Assembly: GCA_023432845.1 (NCBI GenBank)
Contig: JAEZEY010000079.1
Span: 1-16,510, forward strand
Origin: Pseudomonadota bacterium
GTDB lineage: Bacteria; Pseudomonadota; Alphaproteobacteria; Rhizobiales; Xanthobacteraceae
Length of the DNA: 16,510 nt
Reading direction: 5' to 3'
The position numbers and the translations under genes were made by a program. Under the pieces are notes generated by a model that did not search any database, was not told the origin of the DNA, and saw only the letters and a list, made by a program, of their open reading frames with translations. Shown piece after piece: positions 7,217-13,608 of this stretch (position 1 is its first letter; every line of letters begins with the position of its first letter).

Positions 7217-8494
7217 TTATCTCGCCAGCGCCTGCGCGATATCGGCGACGAGATCGTCCGGGTGCTCGATGCCGACCGACAGGCGGATCGTGGTGTCGAG
7301 CACGCCGATGCGGGCGCGCACATCAGCCGGCACGCCCGAATGCGTCATCGCCGCGGGATGAGAAGCGAGCGACTCGGTGCCGCCAAGGCTGACGGCGAGC
7401 TTGAACACCTGCAGCGCATTGAGGAAGGCGAAGGCTTCGGCCTGCCCGCCCTTGATGTCGAAGGAGAAGGTCGAGCCGGCGCCGGTGCATTGCCGTTCGT
7501 AGGCGGCGCGCGCCGGCCCGTCGCCGAGGAACGGCAGGTAGTGCACCTTGGCGACGCGCGGGTGATCGCGCAGAAATTCGGCGACGATCTTCGCGTTGGC
7601 GTTGGCCCTCTCCATCCTCAGCGACAATGTCTCCAGCGAACGGCCGAGCATCCAGCATGAATGCGGATCGAGCTGCGTGCCGATGGCGCTGCGCAGCGCC
7701 TTGACCGGACCGATGACTTCCTGGCTGCCGAGCGCGGCGCCGGCGATCAGGTCGGAGTGGCCGCCGACATATTTGGTCAGCGAGTAGATTGACAGATCGG
7801 CGCCGAAATCCAGCGGGCGCTGAAACACCGGTCCGAGCAGTGTGTTGTCGCAGGCGACGATCGGGCGGTGACCCTGCAGCGCGCCGGCCTCGTCGGCGAG
7901 ACGGCGCACCAAAGCGACATCGATCAAAGTGTTGGTCGGATTCGACGGCGTCTCGATCAGCATCACCGCGACGCGGCCGAGCTTCTGCGCCTGCGTCAGC
8001 GCCGCACGAATGGCGGCTTCGCTGACGCCATCGTCGAACGGCACCGCCTTGATGCCGAACTGCGCGAAGGTCTTGCTCAGCAGCGTCTCGGTGCCGCCAT
8101 AAAGCGGCTGCGAATGCACGATGACGTCTCCGGGCCGTGCATAAGCCATCAGCGAGGTCGAGATTGCCGACATGCCGGACGAGAACAGGATGGCGGATTC
8201 GGCGCCCTCATAGACGGCGAGGCGATCCTCGACGATCTCGCTGTTGGGATGATTGAACCGCGAATAAACCAGCCCGGCGCCAGTGCCAGCCGGCGGCGTC
8301 TTGCGCCCCGACACATAGTCGAAGAAATCGCGGCCTTCCTCCGCCGAGCCGAAGACGAAGGTCGAGGTCAGGAATACCGGCGGCTTCACCGCACCTTCCG
8401 ACAACATCGGGTCGTAGCCATAGCCGAGCATCAGGGTCTCGGGCTTGAGCCGGTGATTGCCGATCTGGGTCTTTGAGGCGCGCGGCGCGGTCAT
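7217..8494 (-). CDS. Cys/Met-metabolism PLP enzyme (cystathionine gamma-synthase family)
   Basis: This 425-residue PLP enzyme belongs to the family of cystathionine gamma-synthase, cystathionine gamma/beta-lyase and methionine gamma-lyase. Visible features: the substrate/PLP-contacting YSRFNHPN (77-84), SSGMSAIST (105-113) at the cofactor phosphate, LYGGT (131-135), ETPSNPTN (181-188), the cofactor aspartate D216 in ACDNTL, and the Schiff-base lysine K241 in SLTKYVGGHSD. The C-terminus has the conserved SLGGTESLASHPAAMTHS and IRLSVGIEHPDDL. The short insert FFDYVSGRKTPPAGTGAG (57-74) and YSRFNHP in place of the usual YTRxxNPT mark a divergent subgroup, so the reaction (synthase or lyase) is not settled. 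The Shine-Dalgarno AGGGGAG lies seven bases before the ATG. It follows gtrA by 62 bp on the same strand and is convergent with hisG with no gap. Confidence 0.9.
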   Translation of the reverse strand: MTAPRASKTQIGNHRLKPETLMLGYGYDPMLSEGAVKPPVFLTSTFVFGSAEEGRDFFDYVSGRKTPPAGTGAGLVYSRFNHPNSEIVEDRLAVYEGAESAILFSSGMSAISTSLMAYARPGDVIVHSQPLYGGTETLLSKTFAQFGIKAVPFDDGVSEAAIRAALTQAQKLGRVAVMLIETPSNPTNTLIDVALVRRLADEAGALQGHRPIVACDNTLLGPVFQRPLDFGADLSIYSLTKYVGGHSDLIAGAALGSQEVIGPVKALRSAIGTQLDPHSCWMLGRSLETLSLRMERANANAKIVAEFLRDHPRVAKVHYLPFLGDGPARAAYERQCTGAGSTFSFDIKGGQAEAFAFLNALQVFKLAVSLGGTESLASHPAAMTHSGVPADVRARIGVLDTTIRLSVGIEHPDDLVADIAQALAR

Positions 8495-8556
8495 GGCAGG
8501 ACTCCCCTGGCTTTGAACTGACGCAATTTCCCCGCGGGCGACCCAGGCGACCCGGA

Positions 8557-9009
8557 TTACGGGCCTGGCTGCTCGCGCTTCCTGAACACCACAAAGTGCG
8601 ACAGCGAAAAGTTGACCACGAAACTGACCAGAATCGAGATGAGCTTGGCGGCGATGACCGGCATCACATAAGAGAGCAGCACCAACGTCGCCGTTGAGGC
8701 GACCATGCCGGCGACGCCGGAGGCGACGAAGGTCGCGTAGTCGCGCCAGCGCAACACCCGGCCCGACTCCGGGCCGAAGGTGATGAACGAATTCATCGCA
8801 TAGGAGAACGACACAGCGGTCACCCAGGCGATGACATTAGCCGGCACCAGCCGCCAGCCGAGCAACTGGTTCGCGGTCCAGAAGATGGAAAAGTCGATCG
8901 CCGTGTTGACGACGCCGATCAGGGCGAAGCTGAGCGCCTTCAGAGCAATGGCCCGTTCGGCCCAGGCCACCTTGAGCCGGTGGACGAGGTTATGCAGCGT
9001 GTCGATCAT
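8557..9009 (-). CDS. GtrA family membrane protein (putative lipid-linked sugar flippase)
   Basis: This 150-residue integral membrane protein has four predicted helices at about 25-48, 53-78, 91-114 and 116-140. The N-terminus carries the GtrA hallmark FALIGVVNTAIDFSIF, and the end of the domain has the typical VVNFSLSHFVVFRKR. GtrA-type proteins are thought to flip polyprenyl-phosphate-linked sugars across the inner membrane. AGGAAA about six bases before the ATG is the ribosome site. It is divergent from the GT2 glycosyltransferase gene at 9143, the usual GtrA partner type, separated by 133 bp. A PLP enzyme gene follows on the same strand, probably by chance. Confidence 0.9.
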   Translation of the reverse strand: MIDTLHNLVHRLKVAWAERAIALKALSFALIGVVNTAIDFSIFWTANQLLGWRLVPANVIAWVTAVSFSYAMNSFITFGPESGRVLRWRDYATFVASGVAGMVASTATLVLLSYVMPVIAAKLISILVSFVVNFSLSHFVVFRKREQPGP

Positions 9010-9088
9010 GCGGGTTTCCTACCATCCCCGCTCGCCAAGGTCTTGCTCGAATAGCCGGTTTCTCGCATTCGCGGCCACCGGCGGCATG

Positions 9089-9117
9089 GCGACAAGGCCG
9101 CGGCCATACGCTATAGA
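9089..9117 (+). promoter_or_regulatory. Candidate sigma-70-type promoter for the glycosyltransferase gene
   Basis: GCGACA (9089-9094) and TATAGA (9112-9117) are separated by 17 bases, each matching four of six consensus positions. The proposed transcript would start about 20 bases before the GTG start codon at 9143. This is a pattern match only; such matches are easy to find by chance. Confidence 0.35.
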
Positions 9118-9142
9118 TCGCGGGCTCAAGTGGAGGCTCTAA

Positions 9143-10201
9143 GTGTCCAAAACGCCGGCAAAACCCCGGAAACCGGCCGGCCGGGCCGCCAAGGTCCCTG
9201 CCGCGCGCCGCGCGCCGATCGGGCTGTCGATCGTCGTCCCGATCTATAACGAAGCCAAGGGCCTTCCGGCCCTGCACGAGCGCATCGCCGATGTCGCGCG
9301 CTCGTTGACCGGCAAATACGGCCTCGCGGTCGAGGTGGTCTATGTCGACGACGGCAGCCGCGACGACTCTTTCCGCGTGGCGCTGGCGCTGCCGGCTGTG
9401 TCGCTCGACGTGCAGGCCATCTCGCTGTCGCGCAATTTCGGCAAGGAAGCTGCCCTGCTCGCCGGCCTCGACCACTGCCGGCACGGCGCCGTGCTGTTCG
9501 TGGACGGCGACGGCCAGCATCCGCCGAGCCTGATCGGCACCCTGGTGTCGCGCTGGCTCGATGACGGTTACGACGTCGTCTATACCGCCAAGGCGCATCG
9601 CGAGAACGAGCCATTCCTGCGCCGTCAGGGCGTCGCCGGATTCTACTGGTTGCTGAACTGGCGCGCGCGCCTGAAGATTCCGGAAGACGCCGGCGACTTC
9701 CGCCTGTTGTCACCGCGCGCCGCCGATGCGCTGCGCCAGCTCCCCGAGCGCAACCGCTTCTTCAAGGGCCTCTCAAGCTGGATCGGCTTCCGCCAGGTGC
9801 GCGTCGATTACGAGCCGGCCGAACGCGAGCATGGCGTCACCAGTTGGAACGTCTGGTCGCTGGTCGGGCTGTCGATTGAAGGGCTGACGTCGTTCTCGGT
9901 GGCGCCGCTGCGCGTCGCCAGTTTGCTCGGCGTGCTGCTCGCCGCCTCAGCGCTGCTGTTCGGCCTCTGGATCCTGTTCCAGACCTTGCTGTTCGGTAAG
10001 GACGTGCCGGGCTATCCGTCGCTGGTGGTGAGCATCATGTTCATCGGCGCCGTGCAGCTTTTGATGATCGGCGTGCTCGGCGAATACATCGGCAAGCTGC
10101 TTTCGGAGGCTAAAGGCCGTCCGGTCTACGTCGTTGCCGAGCACAGCCTGAAGGAAACCAAGGCAGACGTGCCGCGCGCCGCCGTCGCGGATGCGGAGTA
10201 G
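9143..10201 (+). CDS. GT2 family glycosyltransferase (polyprenyl-phosphate glycosyltransferase type, two C-terminal TM helices)
   Basis: This 352-residue enzyme is of the DPM1/GtrB/ArnC type, which moves a sugar from a nucleotide donor onto a polyprenyl phosphate at the cytoplasmic face of the inner membrane. The GT-A domain shows VVPIYNE (31-37), VDDGS (68-72), LSRNFGKEAALLAGLD (95-110), the metal-binding DGDGQHP (121-127) and DAGDFRLLS (182-190). Two hydrophobic helices follow at about 256-280 and 291-317. The usual G-x-SK-Y/W motif reads HGVTSWN (230-236), so the lysine is missing. The N-terminus (1-25) is basic and Pro/Ala-rich. The start is GTG with GGAGG at 9132-9136. The deacetylase gene starts three bases after the stop, so the two are surely co-transcribed. 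The donor sugar is not identified. Confidence 0.9.
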   Translation: MSKTPAKPRKPAGRAAKVPAARRAPIGLSIVVPIYNEAKGLPALHERIADVARSLTGKYGLAVEVVYVDDGSRDDSFRVALALPAVSLDVQAISLSRNFGKEAALLAGLDHCRHGAVLFVDGDGQHPPSLIGTLVSRWLDDGYDVVYTAKAHRENEPFLRRQGVAGFYWLLNWRARLKIPEDAGDFRLLSPRAADALRQLPERNRFFKGLSSWIGFRQVRVDYEPAEREHGVTSWNVWSLVGLSIEGLTSFSVAPLRVASLLGVLLAASALLFGLWILFQTLLFGKDVPGYPSLVVSIMFIGAVQLLMIGVLGEYIGKLLSEAKGRPVYVVAEHSLKETKADVPRAAVADAE

Positions 10202-10204
10202 GCC

Positions 10205-11068
10205 TTGTCCGTCAAGACCCGCCGCATCTGGCTGTGCGCCGACGATTACGGCATGGCGCCCGGCGTCAATGACGCCATCCGGCAACTGATCGCGCGGCGA
10301 CGGCTCAACGCCACCTCGGTGATGACGGCGGCGGGTCATCTCGACCGCGCCGATGCGGACGCGCTGGTTGACTCGAATATCGACGGACAGGCGGCGATCG
10401 GCCTGCACGTCACGCTCACCGCTCCGTTCAAGCCGTTGAGCGCCGACTTTGCGCCGCTGCGCGAGCGCGCGTTCCTGCCGCAGGTCGAGCTGATGCGGCT
10501 CGCCATGATGCGGCGGCTCAATGTCGAGATGCTGACCATCGAGATCGCGACCCAGGTCGAGGCCTTCGTCGGCCTATTCGGCCGCCTGCCCGACTATCTC
10601 GACGGCCACCAGCACGTGCAGTTGCTGCCGCAGGTGCGCGATGCGTTCCTGAAAGTCGCCGCCGAAGCCGTGCCCGGCGCCTGGGTGCGCCAGTGCGGAC
10701 GGCCGCGCAGCGCCCGTCCGCTGCACGAGCCCAAGGCGCTGGTGATCGACATCCTCAATGTCGGCTTCCGCACCAAGGCAGCCCGCCTCGGCGTTGCCAC
10801 CAACCCGGCCTTCGCCGGCGCCTATTCGTTCAATCCGAAGGCCGATTTCCGCAAGATATTCCCCCGTTTCCTCAAGGGCCTGCCGGATGGCGGCCTGATC
10901 ATGTGTCATCCGGGCTTCGTCGATGCCGAGCTGCGCTCGCTCGACAGCCTGACGACCCTGCGCGAGCACGAATTCGCCTTTTTCAATTCGGATGCTTTTC
11001 CGGCCGTGCTCGCCGCCCATCACGTTGAACTGGAGCAGCCCTCTGGTACTGGCGGCGGCGCTTCCTAG
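10205..11068 (+). CDS. YdjC/ChbG (HpnK, NaxD)-family carbohydrate deacetylase
   Basis: This 287-residue protein of the YdjC/ChbG family uses a metal ion to remove an N-acetyl group from an amino sugar. Likely metal and catalytic residues are the DD pair D13-D14 in CADDYGMAPGVNDAI, H68 in GLHVTL, H135 and H137 in DGHQHVQLLP, and H235 in MCHPGFVD. It starts at TTG 10205: the first in-frame ATG would cut off the DDYG motif, and GGAG lies six bases before the TTG. It sits three bases after the GT2 gene. By analogy with Francisella NaxD (lipid A/undecaprenyl galactosamine) and HpnK (glucosaminyl hopanoid), it may deacetylate a sugar that the GT2 enzyme has placed on a lipid. The exact substrate is inference. 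Confidence 0.9.
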   Translation: MSVKTRRIWLCADDYGMAPGVNDAIRQLIARRRLNATSVMTAAGHLDRADADALVDSNIDGQAAIGLHVTLTAPFKPLSADFAPLRERAFLPQVELMRLAMMRRLNVEMLTIEIATQVEAFVGLFGRLPDYLDGHQHVQLLPQVRDAFLKVAAEAVPGAWVRQCGRPRSARPLHEPKALVIDILNVGFRTKAARLGVATNPAFAGAYSFNPKADFRKIFPRFLKGLPDGGLIMCHPGFVDAELRSLDSLTTLREHEFAFFNSDAFPAVLAAHHVELEQPSGTGGGAS

Positions 11069-11110
11069 ATTCTGAAGGCGTGCGGATTTGCGCGCTTTGG
11101 GAGGATGTCC

Positions 11111-11845
11111 ATGACGCCGCAGGAACGCCAGTTGATCGACGACCTGTTCGACCGGCTCGCCAAGGTCGAGGCGACGCCGCGTGACGCCGGCGCCGAGCGC
11201 GCCATCGCCGAAGCGTCGCAACGCGCGCCACATGCCCTCTATGCGCTGGTTCAAACCGTGCTGGTACAGGACGAGGCCCTGAAGCAGGCCGAAGCGCGCA
11301 TCCGCGATCTGAGCGGCGAAGCCGAAGCGCCGGCCGGCGGAGGCTTTCTCGATTCGATGCGCACCGCGCTTGGCGGCGGCCGCGGCTCGGTGCCGAGCGT
11401 GCGCGCCGGCACGCCGGATTCACGCTGGAACACGGGCGGCGCCTTGGCGCAAGTGCAGCAGCCGACCTCGCCGTTCAACGCACCGCCGCAAGCACAAGGC
11501 GGCGGCCCATCCTTCCTCGGCACCGCGGCGGCAACCGCAGCCGGTGTCATCGGCGGCTCGCTGCTGTTCAATGCGCTGGGCGGCCTGTTCGGCGGCCACA
11601 ACAGTGGCAGCGCCAGTGCCAGTACAATGGCCGACGTGCCGCGTGATCAAGGCTCAAGCAATCCGTGGGGCGGTAAGGACAATGCCGCCGGCAGCGACCT
11701 GTCGCGCGAGGCTGGCGTCAACGATGTCGGCGGCGATCAGCGTGCCGGCTTGTTCGACGACGCCGATCAGTACGACACCGCCGACAATGGCGACATGGGT
11801 GGTGATTTCGGCGGTGATTTCGGCGGCGACTTCGGCGACCTCTAG
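11111..11845 (+). CDS. DUF2076 domain protein
   Basis: This 244-residue protein begins with the DUF2076 pattern MTPQERQLIDDLFDRLAKVE and continues with RAPHALYALVQTVLVQDEALKQAEARI (38-64), a helical domain. A flexible Gly/Pro-rich linker follows. Next is a Gly/Ala-rich hydrophobic segment (about 135-162) that may associate with membranes, then an acidic tail (about 196-244) ending in GGDF repeats. The start is set by GGGAGG at 11099-11104, which leaves six bases before ATG 11111; the in-frame ATG at 11105 would touch it. The function of DUF2076 is unknown. The gene lies 42 bp after the deacetylase on the same strand and converges on the L,D-transpeptidase gene with a 6-bp gap. Confidence 0.9.
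   Translation: MTPQERQLIDDLFDRLAKVEATPRDAGAERAIAEASQRAPHALYALVQTVLVQDEALKQAEARIRDLSGEAEAPAGGGFLDSMRTALGGGRGSVPSVRAGTPDSRWNTGGALAQVQQPTSPFNAPPQAQGGGPSFLGTAAATAAGVIGGSLLFNALGGLFGGHNSGSASASTMADVPRDQGSSNPWGGKDNAAGSDLSREAGVNDVGGDQRAGLFDDADQYDTADNGDMGGDFGGDFGGDFGDL
11801..11836 (+). repeat. Three 12-bp tandem repeats encoding GDFG in the DUF2076 tail
   Basis: GGTGATTTCGGC occurs at 11801-11812 and 11813-11824. A third copy with two synonymous changes (GGCGACTTCGGC) is at 11825-11836. In frame they encode repeated Gly-Asp-Phe-Gly. Copy number could vary by slippage between strains. Confidence 0.85.
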
Positions 11846-11851
11846 GCCGCC

Positions 11852-12706
11852 TTACAGCACCTTGACCTTGGCGCCGACCTTGACGCGCCCATACAGGTCA
11901 ATGACGTCTGCGTTGCGCATGCGGATGCAGCCCGACGACACGTTCTGCCCGATGGTCCACGGTTCGTTCGAGCCGTGGATGCGATACAGCGTCGAGCCGA
12001 GATAGAGCGCGCGGGCGCCGAGCGGGTTGTTCGGCCCGCCTTCCATGTGCCGCGGCAGATAAGGCTGACGCTCCAGCATTTCCTTCGGCGGCGTCCAATC
12101 CGGCCACTCCTTCTTCGCCGAGACCAGATGTGTGCCGGCCCAGGTAAAGCCCGGCCGGCCGACACCGATGCCATAGCGCAGCGCGCGGCCGCCCGGCTGC
12201 ACCAGATAGAGAAACTTGTTCGGCGTATCGATGACGATCGTGCCCGGCTCTTCGGTGCCGGTGTAGACGACTTCCTGCTTCTCGTAGATCGGATCGACCG
12301 GATAGTCGCGCTGCGGCAACGGATCGCCGACGATCGGCCCGGTGCTGGCATAGACCTGCTGCACCGGCCCGGGCGGGCCGTAATAGCCTTGCGGCGGCGC
12401 CGCGTATTGCTGCTGATAACGCTGCTGCTCGTGCGGCAAAGGCGCATAGCCGCGCATGCGGTCGCTGCCGCCACCGCCGCCGAAGATCGCCTCGATGAAG
12501 CCGCCGCCGAGATCGCGCTCCATGCGCTGCGGCTGGGCCACCACCACCATCGGCGGCGTCGCGGCCTGCATCTGCGCACGCGGCGCGGCGCGGCCTTGCA
12601 CGGGCGGCGCGTAATAATACTGCTGCGGCTGCGCGTAGTATTGCGCATGAGCCGGTCCGGCACAGACCAGCGCTGCCGCGACGAAGATCATTGAACGCTG
12701 ACGCAT
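11852..12706 (-). CDS. Secreted L,D-transpeptidase (YkuD domain)
   Basis: L,D-transpeptidases form 3-3 peptidoglycan cross-links or attach proteins to peptidoglycan in the periplasm. With the ATG at 12706 the protein has 284 residues and a signal peptide (MRQRSMIFVAAALVCAGPAHA, probable cut after A21). A Gln/Tyr/Pro-rich linker follows (about 22-135, e.g. QYYAQPQQYYYAPP), then the YkuD domain from about 153 to the end. Catalytic pattern: H244 in YRIHGSNEPWTIG and C260, R262 in SSGCIRM, then NADVIDLY. An upstream in-frame ATG at 12781 would bury the signal peptide behind 25 residues, so it was not used. The ribosome site is weak. Convergent with the DUF2076 gene. Such enzymes are present in many copies in rhizobia; specific role unknown. 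Confidence 0.92.
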   Translation of the reverse strand: MRQRSMIFVAAALVCAGPAHAQYYAQPQQYYYAPPVQGRAAPRAQMQAATPPMVVVAQPQRMERDLGGGFIEAIFGGGGGSDRMRGYAPLPHEQQRYQQQYAAPPQGYYGPPGPVQQVYASTGPIVGDPLPQRDYPVDPIYEKQEVVYTGTEEPGTIVIDTPNKFLYLVQPGGRALRYGIGVGRPGFTWAGTHLVSAKKEWPDWTPPKEMLERQPYLPRHMEGGPNNPLGARALYLGSTLYRIHGSNEPWTIGQNVSSGCIRMRNADVIDLYGRVKVGAKVKVL

Positions 12707-12750
12707 TACGCAACTCACACAACAAGACAAGCGTCGTCCGCTCACACTCA

Positions 12751-12767
12751 CAATCAAGCATTGATTG
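12751..12767. promoter_or_regulatory. 17-bp perfect palindrome upstream of the L,D-transpeptidase gene
   Basis: CAATCAA (12751-12757) and TTGATTG (12761-12767) are exact complements with a GCA spacer. It lies 45 bp before the chosen transpeptidase start, in the divergent region shared with the CheZ-like gene. It could be a dimeric-repressor operator; no known regulator is recognised. The rest of 12707-12960 shows no gene. Confidence 0.35.
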
Positions 12768-12960
12768 GTAAATCGGACCATGCGCGGCGCTGTCGCAAGG
12801 CGACTTCGTCGCGCCAGCGTTTATTTTGAGTAAAATGCGGACAGTCTTGGTTAACCGCAGGTTTCCGGACTCCACTGCGGTTTGCTCTTGTTGTCACGTT
12901 GCAACGCGGCGTTAATTCACCATGCGGTAAAGCCTGAACCCGACAGACGGGGCGAGAACC

Positions 12961-13596
12961 GTGCAGCGCAGGGTGTTCAGGATCGAGGCGATGCTTGCGC
13001 CGCGGCGGCAGCCGGGCGCCGGCCCGGCCATGCGCGCGTCGTCGCCTCACCCGGCGGCCCCCTCGGCAGCCGACAATGTCGAGGCGCTGATCGGGCTCAA
13101 GGCCGAGCTTGCCTTCGTCCACGAGCAGGTCGCACGCAACAAGCACGAGTTGGCCGCGCTGATCGGCGACGACAAGGAACGGCGCCTGGTTCGCGCCGGC
13201 GAGGAATTGAGCGCCGCCGTCGCCGCGATGCGCGACGCCACGGACGACATCCTCGGCACCGCCGAAGCCGCCGACGACAGTGCCCGAACGCTCGCCGCCA
13301 GCCTCACCGACGAATTCAAGCGCGGCCTCGCCCAGGATATCCAAGAGCAGATCGTGCGGATCTACGAGGCCTGCAATTTCCAGGACATTGCCGGGCAGCA
13401 TATCGGCAAGGTGATCGGAATGCTGGCGTCCGTGGAAAGCCAACTCGAAGTCATTCTCGCGCGCTGCAACGGCATGCATGCCGCCACCGAGCCGCCGGAT
13501 GCGTCGGGAAAAGGCAGCAATCTTCTCAACGGCCCGAAGTTGCAGGGCGATGCCGGCCACGCCACGCAGAACGACATCGACCGGATGTTCGCCTGA
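12961..13596 (+). CDS. CheZ-like phosphatase of response regulators
   Basis: This 211-residue, mostly helical protein has the CheZ active-site signature ACNFQDIAGQHIGKV (137-151). D142 and Q146 match the aspartate and the catalytic glutamine that dephosphorylate CheY-P. A long helix pair (about 40-168) fits the CheZ four-helix dimer. The last residues QNDIDRMFA look like the CheY-binding peptide found at CheZ C-termini. The start GTG 12961 gives MQRRVFRIEAML, which looks like a conserved family N-terminus, but GGGGCGAG upstream is a mediocre ribosome site, so the start is uncertain. No other chemotaxis or flagellar gene is in the window. It converges on the MFS gene with a 12-bp gap. Its target may be a CheY-like regulator encoded elsewhere. 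Confidence 0.85.
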   Translation: MQRRVFRIEAMLAPRRQPGAGPAMRASSPHPAAPSAADNVEALIGLKAELAFVHEQVARNKHELAALIGDDKERRLVRAGEELSAAVAAMRDATDDILGTAEAADDSARTLAASLTDEFKRGLAQDIQEQIVRIYEACNFQDIAGQHIGKVIGMLASVESQLEVILARCNGMHAATEPPDASGKGSNLLNGPKLQGDAGHATQNDIDRMFA

Positions 13597-13608
13597 CCGC
13601 TGCGTTTG

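Noticed and set aside
11801..11845. GGDF repeats as a hint of a diguanylate cyclase GGDEF domain
   Set aside because: The repeats sit in a short disordered tail without the rest of the domain; the likeness is only in letters.
11975..12694. 239-codon plus-strand frame opposite the L,D-transpeptidase
   Set aside because: Arg/Leu/His-rich shadow; the other strand has a signal peptide and the catalytic H/C pattern.
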